From a virus, in IMG/VR virus record IMGVR_UViG_3300040801_001866, positions 1-23,149 of that record: 23,149 nt of DNA, one strand, 5' to 3'. Below are positions 14,533 through 22,667 of this stretch, one piece after another. The notes beneath the pieces are model-generated. The model had not been told where the DNA came from, ran no database searches, and was given only the letters and a program-made list of their open reading frames with translations. Position 1 is the first letter of the stretch. Every line of letters begins with the position of its first letter. A program made the translations under genes and the position numbers.

Positions 14533-16731
14533 TTAGGCGGGGATAGAGCGAGCAAATGCTTGGAGCTTGTTACCTTCCATTGGACGATAACCCAAGTTGA
14601 TGGGCCACCAACCACGGACACCAAATCCCAGCATATCTTCTGCCAGTTCAACCGTTTCAGTAACAGGTCGTTTCATTTGATTCAAGTATCGAACATAGAA
14701 AGGACGATACTTAGGAGTTTGAGGAACAAGCATCCAGCAATCAACGTCTGCATTTGCGTTGAAAGTGGTGTTGTCCAAGTTATCCAAAGTCATCAAGTCA
14801 AGACGATTGAACCAGTAGTTCTTATCACCTTGTTTCGTATTAGCAGTAGTATTACTGACAATACGATCTTGTTTGATAATATCCCAAGCAGTCTGTTCCA
14901 GACTCAAAGTAGTGACCAACCACCAACGAGTTTCAAATCGTTGATTAACAGTCTTGTTTGCAGATGCTGCTGCTGCCTTACTAATCGTTTGGCGGCGAAC
15001 TGCATTGTAAACAGTGGTAAGGTTAGCTTCGGTCAGAGCAAGAGTGTGAAGGCTAACATCAGTTTCAAGAACATTACCAGTTCCAGCATTATAGACCAAG
15101 TTGACACCTTGATAGTCGGGCAGCATCAAAGCTCCCTCTACCATTTGTTCAACTGCATCTTGAATCCAACCAATGTCATCATTGACAATTTGCTCATAAG
15201 GGAATGTGATGATCTGAGCTTTATTACGAAGCTCAGTTGTGTAAGTATCCTCACCACCAAAGGTAGCATGAGTGATCTTACCTTCATCATTCATTCCTTC
15301 CCACATCTTTCCACCCTTAGGCTTCAAGTGAGTTTGTGGGCGGAAGTTACCAGAAACTTCTTCCTTGCATAAGTCAAGGAATTGGGGTTCCTGCATTTCC
15401 CATCGTTCTTCCAGAATCCATTGATTGACTCGGTTCATCAAGTTGGGGTAATCCAACGTGCTGAATGCAGAGTTCTTCACCAACTTCTTAACGTGTCCAG
15501 CCATGTTTTTAACATCGCTGTGGCCAGTATATCGACCTCCATTAGCGTTGGCACAGATCATGAGGGCCTCACGTGGACCCATCATTCCTTGAGCACCAGC
15601 TTCATCCAATGCCCTTTCACCACACTTCTTAGCAATCTTTTCCTCAGACAAGCCAAGGCTCATTGCAAGACGGGCAGTAAAAGTAGCTTCACCTTTCTCC
15701 TTGTTATTCACATCAATATGTCCTGGGAGAGGAGGATAGCTATTCTTAGTTTTAACCAATTGAAGTTGATCCTTGAACTTCTCCTCCGTCCACTTCTCCT
15801 TACGAGCATTGGGAATCAATGCCTTAGCATCTTCATCACCAATGTAATCAAACAGGTAATCGAAGTCACGAATGACCGGAGCCTTCTTGGCGTTCTTTAC
15901 TTCAACCAATTTCTTGGTAAAGGTGGCTTCTTCCCACTTCTCTTTACGAGCATTAGCGATGAGTTCCTTTGCATCGGAATCATCAATGTAGTCAAAGAGA
16001 TAGTCCAGAGAAACCGGATCATCTGATTTGTCAGTAGGTGGATCAGCAGGTGGTGCTGAGTTCTTTACCAGTTCACGGAGGAATTTTTGTTCTGACCACT
16101 TCTCCTTTCGAGCATTCTCGATCAGAGCCTTTCCCTGGGGGTGGTCAGTGTAATCATTCAGATAGCCCAAATCAGGGTCTGAATTGGTCCGCGAGTTTTT
16201 AACCTTCATTAGTAGTTCTTTCCCTTCTTTATGTTCTTGAGATAATTTAGTGATGCGTGTATTTGAATCACGCCCTGCTTTAGTTGCTGTGATTCCTGTA
16301 ACTCGTCCCCTTTGGGCGACAAAGATAGGAGCTGAGAAGACTTTGTTGTTTACTTCAACTGTACCTTCGTCGATATACACAACATCATCTAATAAAATCT
16401 CAGCATCCATAGATGCTTCATATGGTTCTCCTTTAACAATCTCAGAATATACTTTAGTGGACAATTCACTTTCAACTGCATGTTTAGCAATATTAGTGAG
16501 TTGTCCATTTTGAATAGTGCTCGATACAGTATGGCCGATTAGTTCATCGTGCTCATGAGTGTATGGAATATGAGTAGCAACTGAGAATCCATCCATATCA
16601 TAGACTAGAGGTTCTGGGAACCCATAGTCTCTAAGGTCCACTTTTGTTCCTGTATATCCGATGATTGCTACTTCTTTATCATCAGCATTGTGGACCTTTA
16701 GTTTTCCTGGGAGGGAGATTTTAGCTGTCAT
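14533..16731 (-). CDS. Fused prohead protease - scaffold repeats - major capsid protein
   Basis: 732 residues holding three head functions. Residues about 1-160 resemble a prohead protease: THEHDELIG (58-66) supplies the catalytic-type histidine, and YEASMDAE (104-111) supplies the serine (S107). Residues 186-325 hold three repeats of a D-Y-L-x-D-Y...NARKEKW...F unit and charged linkers, as in a scaffold (delta-like) domain. From about 345 the chain becomes a capsid protein: FGGEDTYTTELRNKAQIITF, NDDIGW, and a final domain near FYVRYLNQMKRPV. Mu gpT-like capsid proteins share the 'ndD.g' element. Self-cleavage should release the capsid subunit. The ATG overlaps the portal stop by 11 bases. 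Confidence 0.85.
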   Translation of the reverse strand: MTAKISLPGKLKVHNADDKEVAIIGYTGTKVDLRDYGFPEPLVYDMDGFSVATHIPYTHEHDELIGHTVSSTIQNGQLTNIAKHAVESELSTKVYSEIVKGEPYEASMDAEILLDDVVYIDEGTVEVNNKVFSAPIFVAQRGRVTGITATKAGRDSNTRITKLSQEHKEGKELLMKVKNSRTNSDPDLGYLNDYTDHPQGKALIENARKEKWSEQKFLRELVKNSAPPADPPTDKSDDPVSLDYLFDYIDDSDAKELIANARKEKWEEATFTKKLVEVKNAKKAPVIRDFDYLFDYIGDEDAKALIPNARKEKWTEEKFKDQLQLVKTKNSYPPLPGHIDVNNKEKGEATFTARLAMSLGLSEEKIAKKCGERALDEAGAQGMMGPREALMICANANGGRYTGHSDVKNMAGHVKKLVKNSAFSTLDYPNLMNRVNQWILEERWEMQEPQFLDLCKEEVSGNFRPQTHLKPKGGKMWEGMNDEGKITHATFGGEDTYTTELRNKAQIITFPYEQIVNDDIGWIQDAVEQMVEGALMLPDYQGVNLVYNAGTGNVLETDVSLHTLALTEANLTTVYNAVRRQTISKAAAASANKTVNQRFETRWWLVTTLSLEQTAWDIIKQDRIVSNTTANTKQGDKNYWFNRLDLMTLDNLDNTTFNANADVDCWMLVPQTPKYRPFYVRYLNQMKRPVTETVELAEDMLGFGVRGWWPINLGYRPMEGNKLQAFARSIPA
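15757..16176 (-). repeat. Three internal 37-38-residue repeats in the scaffold part of the capsid fusion
   Basis: Residues 186-222, 241-277 and 288-325 share Y-L-x-D-Y-x-D...KALI-x-NARKEKW-x-E-x-x-F...L-x. On DNA they lie at about 16066-16176, 15901-16011 and 15757-15870. The NARKEKW words remain similar at nucleotide level, but linkers differ in length and sequence. This indicates domain duplication followed by divergence. Confidence 0.85.
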
Positions 16732-18175
16732 TGGCTAGCTCCATGTTTTGTTCAAGAGCATTAAGTGCATTAGCACTCCTTGATGAAATGTATACACGAA
16801 TCAAATCTTCTACTTCCATTCCTAGTGCTTTAGCTTCCCTCTCTACTTCCCTTCGGAAGTTCAATCCCATCTTAGAGAACAGAAGATTTAATGTTGTTGC
16901 TCCACTCTGTAAGTCTGTTGCTCTGGCACTTGCCCGTTTATTTGGGTCAGGGTGCTCGAACATATCTTGATAGACGTAGTAGTGGGGGAACATATTTGGA
17001 TAGGTGTTTGTGATGCGTTTAGGCATCTTCATTAGTTTAGCCACATCCCACCAATCCTTAAAGCTCTTTCTAAACATGGGTTCCATATCAAATCTATCAA
17101 TATGGATTTTAGTTGACCAAGGTTGTATGTCTACTTGGCTTGAACTCATGTTAGAGTTGGAGCTATTTGCTGTTGCCAGGTTTCTTGGCATCTGTACTGT
17201 TAAAGCACAGGTTGCAGCAAACATTTCCATAGTGTCATTTGTGTCTGCTCCAGAATAGTTGTTTGGTATCCCATTCAACTTCGTTCCTGGTGGAAGGGAT
17301 GGGACCATTCTAGGCTCATACTCAAAGCTGCCAGTAGGAGCAATTGACCCATCTACTCGATACACCTTTGGGTCTAGTTCAAGAGCCATTGGAAAGGAAG
17401 CATTAAACTCCGCTCTCTCAATTACTGCTTGAATATATCGACGTAAGTATGGGTAGAAGGTGAATGCTGCATAACACTCTGGGATTGGCCACATTATACT
17501 TTTATAGGTTGTTCTACAAAAGTATATGACTTCGTTTACACTGTATTCTTTATACTCATTTGCTGTTATTCTATGACCAAATTCATGGTCACTATCAATT
17601 ATAAAGAATTTCTCTGGTTCCCAATGCTTATTGTATTGAACCCCATTTATGATACGATCTTCTAGGCTTGCATCATAGGGACTCTGAACTACATCACGAC
17701 CAAATACTTTATATCGAGTTGGTACAGTATCCATAGCATTATCATCCCAGAACGGGATTCCAATGCCAATACCTGTTTTTGCTGCTTGCCTTCTTATTTC
17801 ACGATATAACTTACCAATGCCATTAAAGCTCAGCCAATTAAGATATTCATCTTCAACTAAGTCATTATCCCTATCCTCGACTTTTTCACCAATACCAATA
17901 ATCTTGGGATGAGGTCCAAGAGTATGATTGGTCAGGTTTTCAATTACCAGTTGATAGTGAGGATTTCTATCATATTCATCAACTGAGAATCTAACTAGAG
18001 TTTGTGTAACTATTGGGCTAACAGCACTAGCCGCAAGCACCTTTTCTGGGGGAAGGGTATCAAAAGCGTGTTCCCTACCCCATTTGTTCCTTGCTGTACT
18101 TAGCGAGTTTTGGATTATATTATTTAGATATTGTTTAATTCTCACTGTTGAATCTCCTGTTTGCTCTAGGTACAC
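16721..18175 (-). CDS. Portal protein (lambda/Mu-like superfamily)
   Basis: 484 residues, normal for a portal. Supporting segments: an N-terminal helical arm with NNIIQNSLSTARNKW, LVIENLTNHTLGP followed by a charged loop, the core EVIYFCRTTYKSIMWPIPE (about 217-235), and helices YLRRYIQAVIERAEF. The C-terminal DPNKRASARATDLQSGATTL (about 408-427) is a clear portal signature of the lambda-type family. The protein forms the dodecameric DNA entry vertex. Its start lies 41 bases inside the upstream 198-aa gene, the largest overlap here. No earlier in-frame choice improves this. No terminase gene precedes it, which is unusual. Confidence 0.88.
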   Translation of the reverse strand: MYLEQTGDSTVRIKQYLNNIIQNSLSTARNKWGREHAFDTLPPEKVLAASAVSPIVTQTLVRFSVDEYDRNPHYQLVIENLTNHTLGPHPKIIGIGEKVEDRDNDLVEDEYLNWLSFNGIGKLYREIRRQAAKTGIGIGIPFWDDNAMDTVPTRYKVFGRDVVQSPYDASLEDRIINGVQYNKHWEPEKFFIIDSDHEFGHRITANEYKEYSVNEVIYFCRTTYKSIMWPIPECYAAFTFYPYLRRYIQAVIERAEFNASFPMALELDPKVYRVDGSIAPTGSFEYEPRMVPSLPPGTKLNGIPNNYSGADTNDTMEMFAATCALTVQMPRNLATANSSNSNMSSSQVDIQPWSTKIHIDRFDMEPMFRKSFKDWWDVAKLMKMPKRITNTYPNMFPHYYVYQDMFEHPDPNKRASARATDLQSGATTLNLLFSKMGLNFRREVEREAKALGMEVEDLIRVYISSRSANALNALEQNMELANDS

Positions 18176-18731
18176 CTATGCAAAAGTTAGAGCTACAGAA
18201 GGTGGGTCTAGTTGCATTTTCTTTATCTCTAGCCTCTTGAACAACTCGGGGATCAAACGCTTCTACTTCTATGTGTTTTGTTTTTACCCGTTTGATTCCT
18301 GTTGTATCAAGAGCCTCTGTCGCTGCTTTGATTACAGATTCATCTGATTCTTCTTTATTTAGTACAGAATACTCATATTTAAGAGTACCTGTTTGAACAG
18401 CAGCAGATTCATCTAGGTAGGTCCATTCTATGATAAGTATTCGATCTTCTGACCTATTAGTTGAATCTACTATTGGATGGTCTGCTGCTGTTAGATTGAG
18501 TTCTAGTAAACCATCATCATTAAGGATACCATTGTTTGTATCAAAGATACTTTGTTGATTTCTACTGTTAATGACCGAATTGTCATTTGCATTTAACAGA
18601 GTTGCTGTTAGGGATTGTATCTCAGTCTTTACAAAAGTAGTTCCTGACGGGTCTTTTAGGTATCCACTAAGAGGAAGACTTTCACCCTCATCTACAGTGA
18701 TAGGCAACCCATTACTATCTTTTAATTGCAT
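18135..18731 (-). CDS. Ig-like appendage/fibre-associated protein
   Basis: 198 residues. The N-terminal ~125 residues form a beta-sandwich-like pattern seen in many phage appendage proteins: KTEIQSLTATLLNANDNSVINSRNQQ, then NDDGLLELNLTAADHPIVD, then ILIIEWTYLD and TGTLKYEYSV. A basic, likely helical and disordered C-terminus follows (DTTGIKRVKTKHIEVEAFDP). It overlaps both neighbours, by 10 bases upstream and 41 bases downstream. A role in a virion appendage is inferred from fold pattern and neighbours. Confidence 0.6.
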   Translation of the reverse strand: MQLKDSNGLPITVDEGESLPLSGYLKDPSGTTFVKTEIQSLTATLLNANDNSVINSRNQQSIFDTNNGILNDDGLLELNLTAADHPIVDSTNRSEDRILIIEWTYLDESAAVQTGTLKYEYSVLNKEESDESVIKAATEALDTTGIKRVKTKHIEVEAFDPRVVQEARDKENATRPTFCSSNFCIGVPRANRRFNSEN

Positions 18732-19543
18732 ATTCTTGTTATCTCACCAGTAACGGGTTTGCCTACTAATGTTCCTGATACTTGGCTACCAGTTAATCTA
18801 TCAAGACAGATTACGTTATGAATACCACCAGAGGATGATGTATCAATTACTGTTATACTGTCTTGTATTGTAAGGGCGATGTTTCCAAGTAGTGGATCTG
18901 TAATAATAACAGTCTCGTTTAGTTGGCTGCTTACCCTTCCAAGGAGAGTGTCTGTTACTACAACTTGATCGTTTAGAGGAACAGCTCGAATTGGTGTAAC
19001 TGAATCTGTTACGGAGACTGTATCCCCATAATTTATAACATCTAGTGATGTTGCTACTCCTATAAGTTCATCAGTAATAGTTACTGATTCTTGTAAAGTA
19101 GTAGTTAGATTTCCTGTTATCTGGTCCGTGCTCGTCCCATTTTCCTGGAGAGAGGAAGTCGTAAATGTTTTGAGGGTATCAGTTGCAGATAATGAGTCAG
19201 TAATTGCTTCTTCATTATCTGCTGTTATTATTCCAATTAGTGTGTCTGATACTGTAATTGATTCTTCTAAACTAGTTGTTAGATCGGCTAATAATGAGTC
19301 ATCAATTACAAGGGATTCAGATAAGGAAGGTTGAGTGTTTCCTCGTGTTGTGTCTGCTACTGTGATTGAGTCAGACAGGATTCCTGTTAGGTTAGATTGT
19401 AAGGAGTCAGAAGCTAGCCCTGTATCATTTATAGTAGCAGTCTCATTGACAGAAGGGACAGCCCCTAATAGAGGCTGCCTTCTCCTGGGAGGGAAGTATC
19501 TGGTCCGATACACCCCATACGATGAGTTGCTATAATGAGGCAT
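18722..19543 (-). CDS. Repetitive fibre-like protein with about 11 ESITVSDTL repeats
   Basis: 273 residues. After a short Arg/Pro-rich start (RYFPPRRRQPLLG), about 11 copies of an 18-21-residue unit follow. Each is built around L-x-E-S-(I/V)-T-(I/V)-(S/T)-D-(T/E)-L-(I/L)-G; clear examples are LEESITVSDTLIG and LQESVTITDELIG. The protein ends with ITVIDTSSSGG and a small C-terminal piece with two cysteines. Such units suggest an extended beta-solenoid or stalk. The count of repeats is by eye and the edge copies are degenerate. It starts in a TAATG junction with the 188-aa gene. Confidence 0.75.
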   Translation of the reverse strand: MPHYSNSSYGVYRTRYFPPRRRQPLLGAVPSVNETATINDTGLASDSLQSNLTGILSDSITVADTTRGNTQPSLSESLVIDDSLLADLTTSLEESITVSDTLIGIITADNEEAITDSLSATDTLKTFTTSSLQENGTSTDQITGNLTTTLQESVTITDELIGVATSLDVINYGDTVSVTDSVTPIRAVPLNDQVVVTDTLLGRVSSQLNETVIITDPLLGNIALTIQDSITVIDTSSSGGIHNVICLDRLTGSQVSGTLVGKPVTGEITRICN

Positions 19544-20109
19544 TAACTAGAGGATAATGAGATTGCGTAGGTAACAGTTAATGTTTCACCACTATCCATT
19601 GCTTTAGCTGAGCTAAACAGTTTTGCTCCGATTAGTACACCTGTTTGATTGTTCTTTGTTGCAACTGATGCAAGGAAAGCACCAGTTACAGAGATAGATG
19701 CGTTGAAGGTGAATACTGCCGGAGAAGCTGTATTAGTTACTGATTGTGCTGTGGAGTCAACTACTGTCCATGCTGGTCGAGTCGATTCATCATATTCAGC
19801 ATGGATTTCTCTGTCTCCATCTGAATCACTTGGTGCTCCAGTAGAACCTCCTGCTTGAGTCATAGTCCAACCAGCAGCAGGAGTACCTGCACCAAGTAGA
19901 CCAATGAAATTGGATGCAGCAGCAAGGTCATTGTTTAGAATGTAGTTAAGTCCAGTGTTGACAATTAGATTTTTACCTTCGTCAACGAACTTAATACGTC
20001 CATCCTTATAACGTCCAACAGCACGAACCCAACCCATTGCTTTGAGTCGTTCATTTACTGCTTTACCAACAGAGAGATTGTATTTATCTGTTACCTTTAG
20101 ATTATCCAT
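19543..20109 (-). CDS. Phage appendage protein with a 'NTGLNYIL...GLLGAGTPAAG' head
   Basis: 188 residues. NLIVNTGLNYILNN (about 48-61) followed by FIGLLGAGTPAAGWTM, a DESTRPAWTVVDS segment and later alternating strands ending TLTVTYAISLSSS are typical of a widespread phage virion family. That family often appears near tail fibres, although its precise role is not established. The C-terminal strands probably form a beta-sandwich. The start is a TAATG junction with the upstream 149-aa gene. No enzymatic motif is present. Confidence 0.65.
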   Translation of the reverse strand: MDNLKVTDKYNLSVGKAVNERLKAMGWVRAVGRYKDGRIKFVDEGKNLIVNTGLNYILNNDLAAASNFIGLLGAGTPAAGWTMTQAGGSTGAPSDSDGDREIHAEYDESTRPAWTVVDSTAQSVTNTASPAVFTFNASISVTGAFLASVATKNNQTGVLIGAKLFSSAKAMDSGETLTVTYAISLSSS

Positions 20110-20558
20110 TATATTTCTTCAAAGTAAAGGGTTCCACTCATTGTGATACTATCTACTGGTGCTGTTTCTAGTTTGACTGCTATTGCATCACCAGAGGGCA
20201 CCCACAACCTTGTTTCTGGGGGAGGAAGATAGATAAAGGGTTGTAGGATATTCCAGCACTCTGCATGGAGAACTGTCTTACCAGTAGTTAGTTGACTTGT
20301 TTGGTTGATATTTAGATTACAGGAGCTTGCAGAGTCATCTGCATTTAATGCTACTTCTGTTGCACTATTTGTTACTGCATCAGTTATCTTTGCAATTTCG
20401 ATTAGCAGGCTTTCTGATTCAGCATCACCTACATCTGTACGTTGACTTAGGTAACATGCTAATAGCTGGACAGCACCATCAGTTTGTTCTATCTGGAATA
20501 GATCTTGTACTGCTGTTACTGTTACATTAGAAAAACTTACTGAGTATTTTCTTCCCAT
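20109..20558 (-). CDS. Beta-rich virion/appendage protein
   Basis: 149 residues opening MGRKYSVSFSNVTVTAVQDLFQI, then VQLLACYLSQRTDVGDAESE and a middle rich in Asn, Thr and Ala. The closing strands include PSGDAIAVKLETA. This ordering (a 'VSFxNVxVTAxQDLF' start and 'SQxxDVGDAExE') recurs in small phage-encoded proteins near fibre genes. It probably makes a beta-sandwich subunit. It begins one base after the 60-aa gene stop and couples to the next gene through TAATG. Confidence 0.65.
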   Translation of the reverse strand: MGRKYSVSFSNVTVTAVQDLFQIEQTDGAVQLLACYLSQRTDVGDAESESLLIEIAKITDAVTNSATEVALNADDSASSCNLNINQTSQLTTGKTVLHAECWNILQPFIYLPPPETRLWVPSGDAIAVKLETAPVDSITMSGTLYFEEI

Positions 20559-20741
20559 TTATCTTACCAGATTATGTAAGTATGGTTTAATTGTATGTTT
20601 AAGTAGTGGGTAGGGAGTCGCCCCGCCGCCGCTGGGCTGATTCTCATTGATTACACCAGCCGACGAACCGACCCAGTATTCCTCGGTGCCATCCTCATAC
20701 AGCACACCGTATCCGCCACCGACCCAAATTTGCCTCGCCAT
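20559..20741 (-). CDS. Small hypothetical protein spanning a composition junction
   Basis: 60 residues: MARQIWVGGGYGVLYEDGTEEYWVGS, a Gly/Pro linker, then a basic C-terminus (KHTIKPYLHNLVR). Both ends are junctions with neighbours (TAATG upstream, TAA directly before the next ATG downstream), which supports it as real. The first two thirds are G+C-rich like the fibre gene upstream. The last ~15 codons are A/T-rich like the genes downstream. It could be a small tail-associated protein. Its chimaeric composition suggests that recombination fused two gene ends. Confidence 0.6.
   Translation of the reverse strand: MARQIWVGGGYGVLYEDGTEEYWVGSSAGVINENQPSGGGATPYPLLKHTIKPYLHNLVR
20600..20625. other. 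G+C composition junction (probable mosaic breakpoint)
   Basis: At about 20610-20620 the sequence passes from A/T-rich text on the left (ATGTTTAAGTAGTGGGTAGG) to G/C-rich text on the right (CGCCCCGCCGCCGCTGGGCT). One 60-base line at 20941 is 36/60 G+C, whereas one at 2281 is 17/60; lines in the tape measure reach about half. The CTGG motif family stops at the same place. Confidence 0.65.
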
Positions 20742-22051
20742 TATGCGATCTCCAGTTTCGGGTCGACGTAGACCGTAGTGGACGGCTTGGCGAGAAACGC
20801 TTTGACGGTGACGAGTCCGCCGACTTGGTCGGGTTCGGAAACCTCAATCCAGAAGTCGTCATTGTTAAGTGTGCCACCACTCGCGACGTAAACCGTCAGC
20901 GTGTCGCCGTTGTTTAGCGTGTGGTCGATCTTCTGTTTTGTTCCGACGCCGCTTCCGTTCCACGTTGATGACGAGTCAGTGGTGAGTTCGGCTGGCGTTG
21001 CCAGCGGATCGCAGCGGGTGGACGTGAAAATGCCCTGTGCCGTGGCCCCACTTGGCGATGCGTCGGGTGCGATCCAACGACTGCCAAGAGTGATTTCGAG
21101 CGAGCTGTAAATTTCAGCGGCGTTGGCGCTGGTCGTCATTTCCAGTGAGTAGGCGTTGACTTGTTCACCGTCATCTGCACCGCCGGTGCGGTATGCAGCA
21201 GTCGCGTGCTTAGCTGTGCCTGTTGCACTTTCGTAATGGTTGAGCCCCATCGGCGGATCGCTGATCGTACCGTCGTCACAAGACTCTATGGTAATTTCAA
21301 AGGTGTCAGAACCAATCCCAGATCCAATTGCCGTCCAAGAGGGTTCTAGCCGACATCGGCGAAACTTCGCAGAGCCGGTAGTTCCTGACACACCCTGAAG
21401 CAATCCAGCCACTCCAGAAAAGTCGCAATCTTCGCAAACCAGTGTGAGACCTTCATTTTGCGGGAATGTGGTAAACCAGTAACTCTGCCCAGTTTTTGGT
21501 ATGAATTTACACATTTTTAGTGTGGCTTGCCCGCCTTCCCCAAGATAAACTCCCTGAATTGAGCTAGCCCCGCTAAAATCAAACGTGCAACCTTGTGACG
21601 TAACATGCGAACCTCTGCTCGTGCTGCCTCCCAGTTGTAACTGAGCAGTGTTAATAAAATTCACCGTGACTTCGACCAACATCAGTGACACACCGCGTGT
21701 GTCTGTTGCCAGAAGGAGATCATTGGCCTCAAGCCAAAGCCCAAATAATCTCACATGACCATCAATTAAAAAATCTGTAAGATTATCCCCCGTGGTGATT
21801 TGCTTTGATGTGGGCAGCTTGTAGGAACTGTCTGAGGGATCAGCAGATATTACTGCGACGGGACTTGAGCGAGTTGCATTTGAAAAGCTAAGCGACAACT
21901 CTGCCCCATTGTCTTCGCTGTGGTTGTACGCCACTAGAATTAGATCACCAGCCGCAACACCCGTCGACGACGCGATAGATGTCCACGCATTCGTCCACGA
22001 CGTGCCGTCATTTAGCCCGGTTGCATTTGAATCGACGTAATGAGTCGCCAT
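20741..22051 (-). CDS. Putative right-handed beta-helix fibre/tailspike-like protein
   Basis: 436 residues. The start, MATHYVDSNATGLNDGTSW then a W near residue 24, is typical of pectate-lyase-like beta-helix proteins. From about 90 to 260 short strands alternate with turns (LIDGHVRLFGLWLEANDLLL, VTSQGCTFDFSGAS, CEDCDFSGVA, KFRRCRLEP), as in the coils of a parallel beta-helix. The C-terminal third is a separate beta domain ending VYVDPKLEIA. It could be a receptor-binding or glycan-degrading spike, but no catalytic residues can be assigned. The gene is G+C-rich and lies at the start of the appendage cluster. Confidence 0.7.
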   Translation of the reverse strand: MATHYVDSNATGLNDGTSWTNAWTSIASSTGVAAGDLILVAYNHSEDNGAELSLSFSNATRSSPVAVISADPSDSSYKLPTSKQITTGDNLTDFLIDGHVRLFGLWLEANDLLLATDTRGVSLMLVEVTVNFINTAQLQLGGSTSRGSHVTSQGCTFDFSGASSIQGVYLGEGGQATLKMCKFIPKTGQSYWFTTFPQNEGLTLVCEDCDFSGVAGLLQGVSGTTGSAKFRRCRLEPSWTAIGSGIGSDTFEITIESCDDGTISDPPMGLNHYESATGTAKHATAAYRTGGADDGEQVNAYSLEMTTSANAAEIYSSLEITLGSRWIAPDASPSGATAQGIFTSTRCDPLATPAELTTDSSSTWNGSGVGTKQKIDHTLNNGDTLTVYVASGGTLNNDDFWIEVSEPDQVGGLVTVKAFLAKPSTTVYVDPKLEIA

Positions 22052-22055
22052 CGGA

Positions 22056-22346
22056 CTACTGCATAAACGGAGTGAATCGGGCTGTTTGATCTTCGGCAGT
22101 CAGATTTTGCGTCTGGCCGTCGAACGCCAACGCATCACGAAGCCGACGCATGACCAAAATCGCATCCACATGCTCGGCAGCAGTGGCGATGTCCGTGTCA
22201 CCCCACGCCGGATCGCTGCCGCTTAGTGCTTCGTTAATGTAAATGTCGTCCAGCCTGCCCGCTTCGATGTATGCGGCTTCGAGGTTCGTAATGAAGTTTC
22301 GTGTGCGTTGCGAAAACGCTTGCATTTTCTGTGCGTCAAATGCCAT
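22056..22346 (-). CDS. Small helical phage protein
   Basis: 96 residues, mostly helical: MAFDAQKMQAFSQRTRNFIT, then LDDIYINEALSGSDPAWGDTD and a last helix with ILVMRRLRDAL. Similar short proteins with 'DxIYxNExxSGxDPA' occur beside phage fibre genes in my memory, of unknown function. A GAGGAA ribosome binding site lies a few bases before the ATG. It ends 4 bases before the beta-helix gene, so the two are probably co-translated. Confidence 0.6.
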   Translation of the reverse strand: MAFDAQKMQAFSQRTRNFITNLEAAYIEAGRLDDIYINEALSGSDPAWGDTDIATAAEHVDAILVMRRLRDALAFDGQTQNLTAEDQTARFTPFMQ

Positions 22347-22406
22347 CGTTATTCCTCAAAATATGGGTGAGTCTCAAACCGCCGCTGACCAAACGGCAAC
22401 GGCCTG

Positions 22407-22658
22407 TCAATTTTTCGATCTGATAATGCGGTACTCACCGCGTCGTTTCAACCGGACTTCGGTAATCCCAAGTCCTTCCAAATGATTTCGTATCGCACGC
22501 CAAGCTGCTGGCGTGACGGGCTTGTCCAAGCCCAGGATTTCGATTGTTGTTTGATCCAAATAGCGTACCGTCAACGCTAATTCGTAAGGATCGCCATAGT
22601 TGCCTTCTCCCTCGAAAACCCTGAGCAGACTGACCAGGGGTTCGAGATGGACCTGCAT
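22407..22658 (-). CDS. Small hypothetical protein
   Basis: 83 residues with an alpha/beta pattern: MQVHLEPLVSLLRVFEGEGN, YELALTVRYLD, then AAWRAIRNHLEGLGI, and a basic end, TEVRLKRRGEYRIIRSKN. It is preceded by a very strong SD, TAGGAGGG, placed 4-5 bases before the ATG. The combination of an RNA-binding-size fold and basic end is compatible with a nucleic-acid-associated protein, but no family is recognised. The start is 9 bases after the sigma-like gene stop. Confidence 0.6.
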   Translation of the reverse strand: MQVHLEPLVSLLRVFEGEGNYGDPYELALTVRYLDQTTIEILGLDKPVTPAAWRAIRNHLEGLGITEVRLKRRGEYRIIRSKN

Positions 22659-22667
22659 TCGGCCCTC

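Larger units (their letters stand above)
1139..20230 (+). repeat. Dispersed motif family TTYYCTGGGRGRRRG, about 23 copies, mostly inside genes
   Basis: A pyrimidine run, then CTGG, then at least five to seven mostly purines, recurs on the plus strand. Copies start at about 1139, 1619, 2367, 3101, 3332, 4406, 4671, 6323, 6898, 7474, 9517, 10045, 13017, 13307, 14382, 15716, 16129, 16702, 17283, 18041, 19138, 19479 and 20211. On the coding strand it reads roughly CTYCCYCCAGGAAA. It falls in all three codon phases (CCA GGA, CCC AGG, and CAG GAA) and once in non-coding DNA, so it is conserved as DNA and not as one peptide. None was found right of 20600. The count is by eye and may miss weaker copies. 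Confidence 0.6.
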
